Below are positions 38,340 through 51,177 of a stretch of DNA of 64,000 nucleotides, in pieces. A model generated the notes under the pieces. The model had not been told where the DNA came from and ran no database searches. It saw only the letters and a list, made by a program, of their open reading frames with translations. The position numbers and the translations under genes are program-made. Numbering within the stretch: the stretch's first letter is position 1; each line of letters opens with the position of its first letter. This stretch comes from Atrina japonica (taxonomy: Eukaryota > Mollusca > Bivalvia > Pterioida > Pinnidae). The stretch covers positions 641,501 through 705,500 of the forward strand of contig BROG01000236.1 in NCBI GenBank assembly GCA_030159075.1, written 5' to 3'.

Positions 38340-39960
38340 GATACCATAAGGACAACAACATGAAATAATGTAAATGACGAATGGCAACATGACACGACGT
38401 ATAGTATGAATGACATCGTAAAACAGTGAATCATAAGAATGGCAACATGACACGACGTATTGTATGAATGACATCGTAAAACAGTGAATCATAAGAATGG
38501 CAACATGACACGACGTATTGTATGAATGACATCGTAAAACAGTGAATCATAAGAATGGCAACATGACACGACGTATTGTATGAATGACATCGTAAAACAG
38601 TGAATCATAAGAATGGCAACATGACACGACGTATAGTATGAATGACATCGTAAAACAGTGAATCATAAGAATGGCAACATGACACGACGTATTGTATGAA
38701 TGACATCGTAAAACAGAATCATAAGAATGGCAACATGACACGACGTATTGTATGAATGACATCGTAAAAGAGTGAATCATAAGAATGGCAACATGACACG
38801 ACGTATAGTATGAATGACATCGTAAAACAGTGAATCATAAGAATGGCAACATGACACGACGTATTGTATGAATGACATCGTAAAACAGAATCATAAGAAT
38901 GGCAACATGACACGACGTATTGTATGAATGACATCGTAAAACAGAATCATAAGAATGGCAACATGACACGACGTATAGTATGAATGACATCGTAAAACTG
39001 AATCATAAGAATGGCAACATGACACGACGTATTGTATGAATGACATCGTAAAACAGTGAATCATAAGAATGGCAACATGACACGACGTATAGTATGAATG
39101 ACATCGTAAAACAGTGAATCATAAGAATGGCAACATGACACGACGTATTGTATGAATGACATCGTAAAACTGAATCATAAGAATGGCAATATGAACACGA
39201 CGTATATGTATGAATGACATCGTGAAAAACAGTGAATCATAAGAATGGCAACATGACACGACGTATTGTATGAATGACATCGTAAAACAGAATCATAAGA
39301 ATGGCAACATGACACGACGTATAGTATGAATGACATCGTAAAACTGAATCATAAGAATGGCAACATGACACGACGTATTGTATGAATGACATCGTAAAAC
39401 AGAATCATAAGAATGGCAATATGACACGACGTATTATATGAATGACATCGTAAAACAGAATCATAAGAATGGCAACATGACACGACGTATAGTATGAATG
39501 ACATCGTAAAACTGAATCAAAAGAATGGCAACATGACACGACGTATTGTATGAATGACATCGTAAAACAGTGAATCATAAGAATGGCAACATGACACGAC
39601 GTATAGTATGAATGACATCGTAAAACAGTGAATCATAAGAATGGCAACATGACACGACGTATTGTATGAATGACATCGTAAAACTGAATCATAAGAATGG
39701 CAATATGACACGACGTATTGTATGAATGACATCGTAAAACAGTGAATCATAAGAATGGCAACATTACACGACGTTTTGTATGAATGACATCGTAAAACAG
39801 TGAATCATAAGAATAGCAACATGACACGACGTATTGTATGAATGACATCGTAAAACAGAATAATAAGAATGGCAACATGACACGACGTATTGTATGAATG
39901 ACATCGTAAAACAGTGAATCATAAGAATGGCAACAGGTAACAGCGTATTGTTAGATTGGC
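38340..39960. repeat. Satellite array C, 58-bp dimeric unit
   Basis: About 27 copies of a 58-bp unit, each two related 29-bp halves: one with GAATCATAAGAATGGCAACA, the other with ACGACGTATTGTATGAATGA. Variants (TATTG/TATAG, CAGTGAATC/CAGAATC/CTGAATC) recur in the same order, giving a longer higher-order period. Confidence 0.92.
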
Positions 39961-39989
39961 AACCTAAACTGAAGTGATTCAAGATTATT

Positions 39990-42592
39990 GCCAGCATGAA
40001 ACAATTTGCTTAGGAATGACATCATGAAATAATATACTGTAGAATGACAACAAGAAATATCATACCGCATAATGACAACATGAAACAAGATACTGTAGAA
40101 CGACACCATTAAACAACATACCTTAGAATGCCAATATAATACAACATACTGTAGAACGACAACAAGAAACAACATACCATAGAATGACAACATGAAACAA
40201 GATACTGTAGAACGACAACATAATACAACATAGTGCAGAACAACAACAAGAAACAAAATACCGTAGAATGACAACAGGAAGCAACGTACTATAGAACGAC
40301 AACAAGAAACAACAAACCGTAGAATGACAACACGAAACTAAATACCGTAGAATGACAACATAATACAACATAGTGCAGAACAACAACAAGTAACAAAATA
40401 CCGTAGAATGACAACAGGAAGCAACGTACTATAGAACGACAACAAGAAACAACAAACCGTAGAATGACAACACGAAACAACATACCGTTGTATGACAATA
40501 TGAAAAAAAAAACCCGTAAAATGACAACATAAAATAACATACCGTAGAATAACAACATGAAACAACAAACAGTAGAATGACAACATATAATTACACACTT
40601 TAGAATGACAACATGAAATAACATTCCGTAGAATGACAAAAAGAAACAACATACGTAGAATGACAACAAGAAACAACACAACCTAGAATGACATAAAACA
40701 ACACACTGTAGAATGACAAAATGAAAAAACATACCATAGAATGACAACATGAAACAAGATACTGTAGAACGACACCATTAAACAACATACCTTAGAATGC
40801 CAATATAATACAACATACTGTAGAACGACAACAAGAAACAACATACCATAGAATGACAACATGAAACAAATACTGTAGAATGACAACATAATACAACATA
40901 GAGAACAACAACAAGAAACAAAATACCGTATGACAACATAGCAACGTACTATAGAACGACAAAGAGAAAACAACAAACCGTAGAATGACAACACGAAACT
41001 AAATACCGTAGAATAACAACATAATAAACATAGTGCAGAACAACAACAAGAAACAAAATACCGTAGAATGACAACAGGAAGCAACGTACTATAGAACGAC
41101 AACAAGAAACAACAAACCGTAGAATGACAACACGAAACAACATACCGTAGTATGATAATAGGAAGAAAAAAAACCCGTAGAATGACAACATAAAATAACA
41201 TACCGTAGAATAACAACATGAAACAACAAACAGTAGAATGACAACATATAATTACACACTTTAGAATGACAACATGAAATAACATACCGTAGAATGACAA
41301 AAAGAAACAACATAAGTAGAATGACAACAAGAAACAACACAACCTAGAATGACATAAAACAACACACTGTAGAATGACAAAATGAAAAAACATACCATAG
41401 AATGACAACAAGAAACTAAATACCGTAGAACGAATTCATAAAACAACACACCGTAGAATGAAAACGTGAAACAACATACCGTAGAACGACAACATGAAAC
41501 AACATACCATAGAACGACAACATGAAACAACATACCGTAGAATGACAACATGAAACAACATACAATAGAATGACAACATAACTAGAATGACAACATCAAA
41601 CAACATACAGTAGAATGACAATATGAAACAACTCACCATAGAATGACAACATGAACCAACATACCGTAGAACGACAACATGAACCAACATACCGTAGAAT
41701 AAAAACATGAAACAACATACCCTAGAATAAAAACATGAAACAACATACCGTAGAACGACAACATTCAACAACATAGCATAGAATGACAACATGAAACAAC
41801 ATACAATAGAATGACAACATGAAACAACATAACTAGAATGACAACATCAAACAACATACAGTAGAATGACAATATGAACCAACATACCGTAGAACGACAA
41901 CATGAACCAACATACCGTAGAACGACAACATGAACCAACATACCATAGAATGAAAACATGAAACAAAAGATTGTAGAACGACAACAAGAAACAACATACC
42001 ATAGAATGGCAACAGGAAGCAACGGTCTATAGAATGACAACAAGAAACAACAAACCGTGAATGACAACAAGAAACAAAACACCGTAGAATGACAACATAC
42101 CTTAGAATGACAACTTGAAACGACATACCGTAGAATAACATGAAACAACAAACAGTAGAATTACAACATGAAACAACAAACCGTAGAATCACAAAATGAA
42201 ACAACATACCGTTGAATGACAACATACCGTTGAATGACAACATGAAACAACAAACCGTAAAATGACAACATGAAACGGCATACCGTAGAATGACAACATG
42301 AAACAACAAACAGTAGATTGACAACATGAAACAACAAACCGTAGAATCACAAAATGAAACAACATACCGTTGAATGACAACATGAAACAACACACCGTAG
42401 AATGACAACATGAAACAACATACCGTAGAATGACAACATGAAACAACAAACCGTAAAATGACAACATGAAACAACATACTGTAGAATGACAACATGAAAC
42501 AACACACCGTAGAATGACAACATGAAATAACATACCGTAGAATGACAACATGAAACAACATACCGTAGAATGACAACATGAAACAACATATA
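39990..42592. repeat. Satellite array D, 28-bp unit with higher-order duplications
   Basis: The unit is near CCGTAGAATGACAACATGAA plus ACAACATA. Rare marker variants recur at an offset of about 660-670 bp (GACACCATTAAACAACATAC at 40102 and 40771; ATTACACACTTTAGAATG at 40590 and 41251), showing block duplication. The distal part (42150-42590) is most uniform. Confidence 0.92.
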
Positions 42593-42867
42593 CACAAATC
42601 CTGGATCCACCCTGGCTTTGTCTGTATATTCTGGATTTGATGAATTTGGTTTGTCCTACATATCGATAAAGATATTTTGTTTGCGTTTTCTCAGCAGCTA
42701 TAAATGCAAATTTATTTGTAAACAAGATTTGCATTGGATCAAAATGCATACTATTTTCCCTTGTGTTATTATCAGCTAAAATCTGAAAATTTAATCATCG
42801 ATGATATCCGTTTCTTTGCACATGAAGAACGCACCATTTCCACGTGTACGGCGTCTTGTCAAACCAA

Positions 42868-42900
42868 CCCCCCCCCCCCCCACCCCCCCCCCGTCTTGTC

Positions 42901-42944
<44 letters not shown>

Positions 42945-42993
42945 AACCCCCCCCCCCCCCCCCGCCCCCCCCCCCCCCAAAAAAAAAAAAAAA
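42868..42993. repeat. Poly-C block ending in poly-A
   Basis: Over 100 bp of almost pure C with a few interruptions (GTCTTGTCAA twice), then 15 A. The minus strand is a long G-run able to form G-quadruplexes. Lies between satellite arrays D and E. Confidence 0.95.
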
Positions 42994-43429
42994 GACAACA
43001 ACAAAAAACCGTTGGGCCGCCCCTGATAAGTCTTCAACGACAAAGAGGACAAAATGTCTGGAGGATACTAGAACGAAATTCTTCCCCGATTTTATGTAAA
43101 TTTCCCCAAATTTTCGTTCCTCGCTCGGCTCGAATAATGAATTTTAAATTTACACCCACTCAGACTTTGAATCTTTAGTCTGCTTTTGATGATGTATGCA
43201 TTGCATCACATTTTGTATAATTTTATATCGCCAGCCTGAAAAACAACAACCTTTTAATTTTTTTTCGAGATCATTGTTGTGTATATTTATTGCATAATCA
43301 AAAGGCACATGAAAACAATTTTTTACCGGCAAAAACATTTTCATAAAAATCTTCCTACACCACTGACATGAAACAGGGTATTTAAGAATGGCAACATAAA
43401 TATATGTGCATAGAAATGGCATCATGAAC

Positions 43430-44640
43430 TAATATACATTTAATAATGTCAACATGCAACAACGTATCGTAAAATGGCGACATGAAACAACATACCGTAA
43501 GGTTAGCAATATGAAATAAAATGATATAAGAATGACAATATGAAACAATATGCGTAAAATGGCATCTGACATGAGACAACACACATTAGAAAGGCAACAT
43601 GAAACATCATACAGTAAAAATGGTAACACAAAACAACATACAGTAAAAATGGCAACACGAAACAACATACAGTAAAAATGGCAACACAAAACAACGTACA
43701 GTAAAAATGGCAACACGAAACAACATACAGTAAAAATGGCAACACGAAACAACATACAGTAAAAATGGCAACACGAAACAACGTACAGTAAAAATGGCAA
43801 CACGAAACAACATACAGTAAAAATGGCAACACGAAACAACATACAGTAAAAATGGCAACACGAAACAACGTACAGTAAAAATGGCAACACGAAACAACAT
43901 ACAGTAGATATGGCAACATGAAACAACATACAGTAAAAATGGCAACACGAAACAACATACCGTAAAATGGTAACACGAAACAACGTACAGTAAAAATGTG
44001 AACACGAAACAACATACAGTAAAAATGGCAACACGAAACAACATACCGTAAAAATGGCAACACGAAACAACGTACAGTAAAAATGGTAACACAAAACAAC
44101 ATATAGTAAAAATGGCAACACGAAACAACGTACAGTAAAAATGGCAACACGAAACAACATACAGTAAAAATGGCAACACGAAACAACATACAGTAAAAAT
44201 TGAAACACGGAACAACGTACGGTAAATATGGTAACACAAAACAACATACAGTAAAAATGGCAACACGAAACAACGTACAGTAAAAATGGCAACACGAAAC
44301 AACATACAGTAAAAATGGTAACAAGAAATAACATACAGTAAAAATGACAACACGAAATAACATACCGTAAAATGATAACACGAAACAACATACAGTAAAA
44401 ATGGCAACACGAAACAACATACAGTAAAATGGTAACACGAAACAACATACAATAAAAATGGCAACACGAAACAACATACAGTAAAAATGGCAACACGAAA
44501 CAACATACAGTAAAAATGGAAACACGAAACAATATACAGTAAAAATAGCAACGCACATTAAGAATGTCAACAATAAACAACGTATCGCAGGATTGGCAAC
44601 AAAACAACGTCTCGCAGAAATGAAAACATGAAATGGCGAA
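43430..44640. repeat. Satellite array E, 29-bp unit
   Basis: The core (43590-44550) repeats CAGTAAAAATGGCAACACGA plus AACAACATA about 33 times. All three minus-strand frames are open over hundreds of codons because the unit has no stop in any minus frame. No start context or gene structure supports coding. Confidence 0.93.
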
Positions 44641-44989
44641 CATATGACATCACCATTAGAGCAATTTTCATTTTTATTGTATGCTAACAGAAAACATGTA
44701 AAACATAAAAATCATTTGACTTCTTTAAATTTTTCACTAAACTGTAGAAAAGTAAAAATTTATAAAAGAAAAAAGTTCAACGAAAGGCCGTTATGCTCAT
44801 TGTTGTATCGATTTACGTCATGTGACTTAAATATGCTATTAGTTCACTTGTGTTGTGTAATCAGTTTCAATTGTTATAAAAAAAAACAAGATGACAAGAA
44901 CTAAAACTTGCTGAGAAACCGACATCTGCATTTTGAAATTTAAAAGAAGAAAGTGATGGGAATGCAATTGTTCTGAAATACTGTATACT

Positions 44990-45190
44990 TGCCAATTTTC
45001 GCTCCTGTTTAATTTTCGTCATTTTCGCCCTTAGATGAGATGGCGAATTTAAAATGAAAGCGAAATTTTCCAGCTAAGCAGTTGAGGCTCGGACATACCA
45101 TGTATGAGACTCTGGTGATTTAGGGCGATTTTAGAGGAGTGAATATGTTTTCTGTCGTAAGCGGGCGAAAATAATCAGGGTCGAAAATTT
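44990..45190 (+). repeat. Dispersed repeat, left inverted copy
   Basis: Contains AATTTTCGCTCCTGTTTAAT and TTAGATGAGATGGCGAAT. An inverted diverged copy lies at 46185-46372. Confidence 0.7.
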
Positions 45191-45235
45191 CCAGTAAATA
45201 TAGTGATCATCCTATAAATGATGGTATTTATTTTT

Positions 45236-45237
<2 letters not shown>

Positions 45238-45306
<69 letters not shown>
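45238..45306. repeat. (TG)n microsatellite
   Basis: About 33 TG units. Confidence 0.95.
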
Positions 45307-45308
<2 letters not shown>

Positions 45309-45892
45309 AGATTCAGATGTACAGGGGTTTCAGGGAAACGGCGCGGGGAGAATTTTTTCCAATGAATGAACTCCACCCCAAATCAATTACTAGAAACTTC
45401 TTCCATCAATATTGGATTAGAGTCAATCCGTTTTGAATTACGAGTTGAATTGCTGAGGCGTGTCTTTGGAGCGTTTTATGTTCAATTAAATCTTGTTAAA
45501 GGCAGTTATGTGAAGTTCTAGCGTCCAATTTCATCTTGTCTATTTCTCATATAAATGTGAGCTTATCACGCAATAACAGTCACTTTTCGGATATAGTGTC
45601 ATTGGCCTTGTAAAATAAATTATGAGAATATCGCAGTCTTGTGAATTGAAATATAACCATGAGATGTCTGTTATTTGTAAACTTGATCAGAACTTCGTAA
45701 CAAATGAATAATGATTTACATATGAATTTCATTAAGTTTATTCAACGTAGCACATTTATTTTAATTCTATGTAGATCTTTATTACACACATGGATGCATT
45801 CAGAAATAGAATATGGGGCATACATGTATCCCACTTTCTGTCACTCATGTAAAAAGACATGTGATTTTGGAATTTGATTCGCGTCAAAAATA

Positions 45893-46138
45893 GGGGCCCC
45901 CGAGTTCTGTAGTGGTTCGAGTTTCCCGCTTTAAACTATGAAATATCCCAATTCTTGTCAGCGCGGATTCGAGCCCAATTGGAACATTAGCTAATTTTGT
46001 GATAAAAAAAAAGTTTGAGAGTTTACTTGCAGAAGGCCGCAATCACACCCTTTTTACTTTTTCCTTTCCATTATTAAAACTGACCGCCATCATATACCTT
46101 GGAAATTGAGTGTGGGTTACAACCATCTAAATAAATCA
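45893..46138 (+). mobile_element. Diverged SINE of the 51178-51408 family
   Basis: GGGGCCCCCGAGTTCTGTAG head, GGATTCGAGCCC B box, GTTTACTTGCAGAAGG, then ACTGACCGCCATCATATACC and GAGTGTGGGTTA. Confidence 0.6.
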
Positions 46139-46184
46139 TGATAGTGTCAGATGATACTGAAGGAATTTTTTGTCCCTGCTTATT

Positions 46185-46372
46185 TTAGTCCTTTCACGAC
46201 ATAATGAATGTTCGCTCCGTCTTAGATTCGCCCCAAATCACCATTGCCTCATTGATGTCCTGTTGTCCGTGCCTCTACTACTCAGCTTGAAAAGTTCCCG
46301 CCTTCACTTTATATTCGCCCTCTCATCTAAGAGCGAAAATTAAACGGGAGCGAAAATTTCAAAGTACAAAAT
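46185..46372 (-). repeat. Dispersed repeat, right inverted copy
   Basis: On the minus strand: AATTTTCGCTCCCGTTTAAT, TTAGATGAGAGGGCGAAT, then a diverged body ending in TAAGCAGGG. Same order as 44990-45190, so the two copies face each other about 1 kb apart. Confidence 0.7.
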
Positions 46373-46515
46373 GTATATAGTACGTTATCGTTTTATATAT
46401 TGCCGGCTTAATATATTGGGGCAATTTTCGTGTCTGCAATGTTCTTGGTAGGCACAATTTGCCAAGAATATCATATCTTCAATCGTATTTCATGAAATGC
46501 AATGCTCCGTGGAAA

Positions 46516-46518
<3 letters not shown>

Positions 46519-46600
<82 letters not shown>
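46519..46600. repeat. (CA)n followed by poly-A
   Basis: About 25 CA units followed by about 30 A. Confidence 0.95.
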
Positions 46601-46601
<1 letters not shown>

Positions 46602-47914
46602 AATACCGAAAAAAATAATTGGCAAATCAAAGTAAATTTCATTTTTCTTACTAACCTTGTAGAATCAAAAGACATTTACCAGCAAAGTCGGTGACCATAT
46701 TGCTCTCGTGGACATTTTTACCTCCCCCTGACAAATGCGACTGCTACGGTAGGTTTGCGGTACTTTTATATTTAAGTATATTAAAGTCCTCTCTACAATC
46801 TGTGATATATAGTATTCCAGAATATTGAGATGTACCATCACTAATTAGGCAAAAAAAAAAAAAAAAAAAAAAAGGATTTTAATTGCACCCGAAATCTTGT
46901 ACCTGCTCCGCGAATTCAATTTCCATCGAGTTACCATGCAGCGATTATAAAAGAGGCGCAATAAGCTACCCCGTATGTCAATTTTATAGGATTTAGAAAT
47001 CTTTGTTGCGAATTAATGAAGCAATATTTTTGATAACATTTTTATTGACAGGTAAAAGCATGATAGTAAAAAGGGATTTTAAACTTTTGATTATTCAAAA
47101 TAAAATTATCAGTCGGACTTTACCCATTCCCTCTGTCAATTATTAATGTTTTATTGCTGTTAAAGAAAGTATATAGCCGATGGTTTTGAGATGTTCCCTA
47201 GATGTTTTAAATTGTGACAGCGTAAACGGATATCTTCTTCGCATAGTATATCTATGTTTCACTTAAACACAGACAAAAGCATATAATTTTAGATAGTTTT
47301 AAATATAATTTTGGTGCTGTTGGAAATAACTCAATTAAGGTCGAATACATGTTCATTGATTTTGTAAATGAACTTTGAAGTGGTGCAGTTGATTAAATTC
47401 AAAATTTTCAAACCTTTTTTTCCGTCTTCACGTGAAATCATTTCAACTTGTACAGGTATATGGGTAAATATAATCAGAAAAAAATATTTAAAGGGTAAGA
47501 CTGTTTGTTGTTATTCCAACACAGTTCTTTTGTCGCGATGAAAAAGGTTTCAAATTTAAAGTTTAATTTCATTCAGTGTATTTCTATGTGTTTTTCATCA
47601 GAGGGATTAAATGACTTTCATCCCGTGGAGCAAGGATCATCAAAAGGATTGATGCGAACACTTACGCTGTTCACCGACGGTGTAAACATAAAATTCGAGT
47701 TTATCGACAAGAAACTAGTTGGAAAAGGCGTTAGAAACATCACAACTTTGTGAATGAACCTGATACCTTTTCGTTGTCAGTACTACAGTTCTATGTTTAG
47801 CGACGGACACATTTTAGCGTCATGTTGACGTCACAATGGTTTCTATACGATAACGAAGATGGAGTCCTATGGACTACCGGGTGAATGTAGAGGATCTATG
47901 TACCATTTTTAATT

Positions 47915-48462
47915 ATGACATCAAATTTACAACAATTATCTGCCTTAAGAAGGTCCCCCTTTCCGGGATCTCCTACTGTAAGGTCGAGGAATATGTCGGA
48001 AAGTTCTATTTCCAATGAAATGGACGTTAAAACATATCTGATCAGGAATCCGAAAGTGTTCGATTCGTTTGTACTGGAATATGTTGCTGAAGAAAGACTT
48101 GAAAAACTTTTAAAACAAAAGAGGGACCACCAAAACATTCCTGGAATTTCGGAACCATGTCTGCCACTACAGTCATCTTATCTTCGCAGCAGTGTTCGAG
48201 ATATCGCTGGCGATATATCGTCCGAAAACAAGGACGATGTTATTCATTCAAATATAGAGGAAGTGGCCCAAGTGATAGCAAGGACTGTCAATGCCAACCA
48301 CTTCACCATCTATATTCCTATTCAAAATGAGAAAGAACTCGCTATTTATAGAAATGGTAAAATAGTCCCGTGTGGGCCAGTGGGTCTCAAACTAACAGTG
48401 GCTGCCCATGCCGTGTACGAAAAGAAAACCATAATTGTTGATGACCTAAAAATGGATCCCAG
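47915..48462 (+). CDS. PDE10A: PDE10A-like gene 1, exon 1 (N terminus and first part of GAF-A)
   Basis: The frame opens at ATG 47915; a second in-frame ATG at 47993 (MSESS) is an alternative start. The segment VKTYLIRNPKVFDSFVLEYV aligns with the N-terminal region of PDE10A before GAF-A. GAF-A begins near residue 105 and includes ELAIYRNGK and TVAAHAVYEKKTIIVDDL. The exon ends AG at 48462 before GTAAGA, splitting an Arg codon (phase 2). Reading past the donor soon loses the family match. Confidence 0.9.
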
Positions 48463-48590
48463 GTAAGAAAAATATTGTTTGCCGTCTTAAGTCAATTTAT
48501 GATTTTTTTTAATATCATAAAAAAATCGGAATTTAGTTACATCTTGTACAAGATAATTGTAATGTTCAAAGATTTCTTTTTATTGACCAG

Positions 48591-49092
48591 GTTTCCAAAG
48601 GGAATTAGTCCCAATGGAATAAGTGACTGTGGTGTCCTGTGTGTTCCCGTGGTTCTACCAACGGATGACACCATTGTGGCCTTGGAATTCACCAGAGACC
48701 ACTTCAAACCTCGCTTTTCTCAGGCTGATTTACAACTGGTTAATACTGTGGTTAGCTGGATGGCGGCATGTATTCACGAACACAGCATGAACCGGATTCT
48801 CCACACTCAACAACGTCTGAATGATTTCCTATTGGAAACAACCAAAGATATTTTTGATGAAATGACCAGCATAGATACAGTTGTGAAAAAAATAATGACA
48901 TTTACAAAAGATTTGGTAAAAGCGGATAGGTGTTCTTTGTTCCTCGTTGATAAAGAAAACAACGAACTTTATGCCCAATATTTCGATATCGGCGCTTCCA
49001 ACGATTCTAATCATTCTCTCGTGGAAAAGGGGTCCAAAATCAGATTCCAGTCGGACAAGGGCATTGCTGGTTTCGTTGCCAAAACTGGTGAG
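48591..49092 (+). CDS. PDE10A: PDE10A-like gene 1, exon 2 (rest of GAF-A, most of GAF-B)
   Basis: Acceptor TTGACCAG ends at 48590; the first base completes Arg and FPKGISPNGISDCGVLCVPV follows. It finishes GAF-A, then the linker helix with LNDFLLETTKDIFDEM, then GAF-B through KADRCSLFLVDKENNELYAQ and IRFQSDKGIAGFVAKTGE. Donor GTGAGT starts at 49093, phase 0. The first intron is only 128 bp. Continuing the frame past 49092 gives non-family sequence, supporting this donor. Confidence 0.92.
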
Positions 49093-49922
49093 GTGAGTAT
49101 TCCGGAAGTAAAATTATATAATTATACATTTCTTGGGAACCCGACTGAATGTAATGCCATGGTTGAAAACTTTCTGTTAATATTTGCCTCTTGTTGTTTA
49201 GTTTTTACTGATATGGGGGCGCTACCAGCTATAGGTAATGTACCACACATTTGACGGTTGCTATAGACATATGTCAAGGTATTAAGACTTTTTTCAGTAA
49301 AGTATATAATCTGTCGTGTCACGGAGGCACAGTTGAACTTCCAATGTGAAACATCACAGTCCCGCCTGCTCAAAACTTGTGTAGCCCCTACACCTCAACA
49401 ATCTCTTACACAGAGTTACCGGTCCTTGAAATCTTTCTCAAACTTTGTCAACGTCTAAAAAGCAGTCCGATAACACGTGATCATGTAATCGATAGGATGA
49501 ATATAAAAAACAAATTATTCAGAACAGGGATATTTCTCACAAAAATATAGTCCCTTTATTTACAGCCAATTCTAAAAAATATTATTTTGCCTGAAATGAT
49601 ATTTTTACGTCAGAAGTACCCATGAATAATCGAAACTCGAGTCCATTACAATACGACAAATTAGATATGTGAATGGTCTCAACATGATGAACAATTGAGA
49701 AACCCAAACGGGCTAGGACCAGGTATCCGAAAGGAGTCAGCGTCCTCTGCCAGCAAGCCACACCTGTCGCAAATGTTACAGGAAACCTCGAATTCAGTGA
49801 AAAGGTCATGTAAACTAAAGATGTATTAAAAAAAAAAACAAGAGCCGACTAAGCCACCAAAATGGTTCAACAATTACTAACTGATCGAATCCAAAATAGT
49901 AAACACGCCAAAATGTGTATAC

Positions 49923-50097
49923 AGTGGGATCACGCCGACCACCTTTCTGACTGACTCAAACTGGTCTTATTAGTGAGAAGGTCTCTTGAGTGAGGTTCTG
50001 TATTCAGTAATTCGTCAAGAGACTGGAAATTTATGGTCTAAAATGCGACCGTCGAGGTGGTTTTTAAGAGAGATGGTCTTGAGGCGAGGTTTCGCTT
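49923..50097 (+). repeat. Dispersed 'GTCTT..GAGG' family copy in a PDE10A-like intron
   Basis: GTGGGATCACGCCGACCACC, AAGGTCTCTTGAGTGAGGTT and AGATGGTCTTGAGGCGAGGT. Diverged member of the family also at 29395-29572. Confidence 0.55.
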
Positions 50098-51177
50098 TAC
50101 TTCAAAATACTTTTGTAAGGGTTACATACAAGACTGAGTTTGGCAAACTTCGTTTTCGAAGAAAATTTATTTAAAAATATCGTAGAGAGATTTCATGTCA
50201 TAATCCCTCCAAACATGTAGAACCAAGAGGCTGTAGAATAATGGAAACCTATCGCAACTTCATTTTCATTTATGTGATTAAAAATTATTTGAAATTTACA
50301 CTCTCTAATTTTCCAGTGAATAACGAGACGATTGAAAGGGGCATGAGCTGGATAAGACTCGCTTTATCATTTTCTTTCTCACTTTTTTAATTTTTTTTTA
50401 TTTTTTTTTGGGGGGGGTGTCTAATTTTGTCAAAACCGCTAGTAAATCAAAAACCAAAAACGATTTGTTTTTAACCGAGAGTGTTAGATTTATTTTCTTA
50501 TCCTCATAATCACTAAACATTCTCACACTAGGATACATCTAAGTTTTAAATTCAATATTTTCGGAATGTTTTGCAGGTGACATTTTTGCGTTAATGGATC
50601 ATTAACTTAAACATAAACATTCATTACTCCTAGAGAATGAGAAATCTAGGCCATAGAATTCTCTGTCCACTGGCTATTAAACTAACGAGGAGTGTTGTTT
50701 TAACCTGTTGTACACCGACACATTTTAATAGATTATAATGACCGTTGTTAAATTTTACACAATCTGATAATATTTATTTTTTCATATCTTATACTTTGTT
50801 TTTATTTTCTAAGTCTCCCACGACCAAACATGCACACTTATCATACATTTGTATATTTCTACATTGACTACAATGGTTTTCATCAGAGGGGTGCCCTACA
50901 TGCGTTGAACTATATAACATAAATCTTATTAATAGGTAATTTTATGTGAACATTGAGTTGTTTTTACATATTATTTAATATTCATTAAATTTTTTGGCCG
51001 TCATCCTTTGGAGTTCCTTTCCATTTGATAGAACTTCACGCCGTCTTTCTGTTATCATATTTAAACAAATTGGATTCAATGGGGGTTTCACCAAAAACCT
51101 AAGCATGTTCTAATTACTACTAATGTACTAGGTAATTAAAAATCTAAAAAAAAAAGCCCAAACGATTTGAATTGATT

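Larger units (their letters stand above)
44645..47914. other. Region upstream of PDE10A-like gene 1
   Basis: No gene recognised. It contains the facing repeat pair, a SINE and microsatellites. The promoter and 5' UTR of PDE10A-like gene 1 should lie near its right end, but no clear core element was found. An 82-codon frame at 47505-47753 is not recognised. Confidence 0.5.

Noticed and set aside
37549..42749. Minus-strand frames of 100-270 codons in satellites B and D
   Set aside because: Same cause: T-rich repeat units lacking stops on the minus strand.
42734..43178. Pro-rich or Gly-rich protein over the poly-C block
   Set aside because: Homopolymer translation with no supporting context.
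35545..44640. CRISPR-like array
   Set aside because: Units are contiguous tandem copies without unique spacers, in a eukaryotic intron-bearing context.
43429..44643. Long minus-strand frames (404, 356, 314 codons) as protein genes
   Set aside because: They are translations of a 29-bp satellite in all three frames, with no splice structure, no homology and no codon bias beyond the repeat.
47505..47753. 82-codon frame upstream of PDE10A-like gene 1
   Set aside because: No recognisable domain and no splice donor joining it to the PDE frame; the PDE start at 47915 is sufficient.
49093..49254. Continuation of the GAF-B exon to the stop at 49254
   Set aside because: Sequence after 49092 loses all family similarity, and a GTGAGT donor there joins in phase to the acceptor at 51591.
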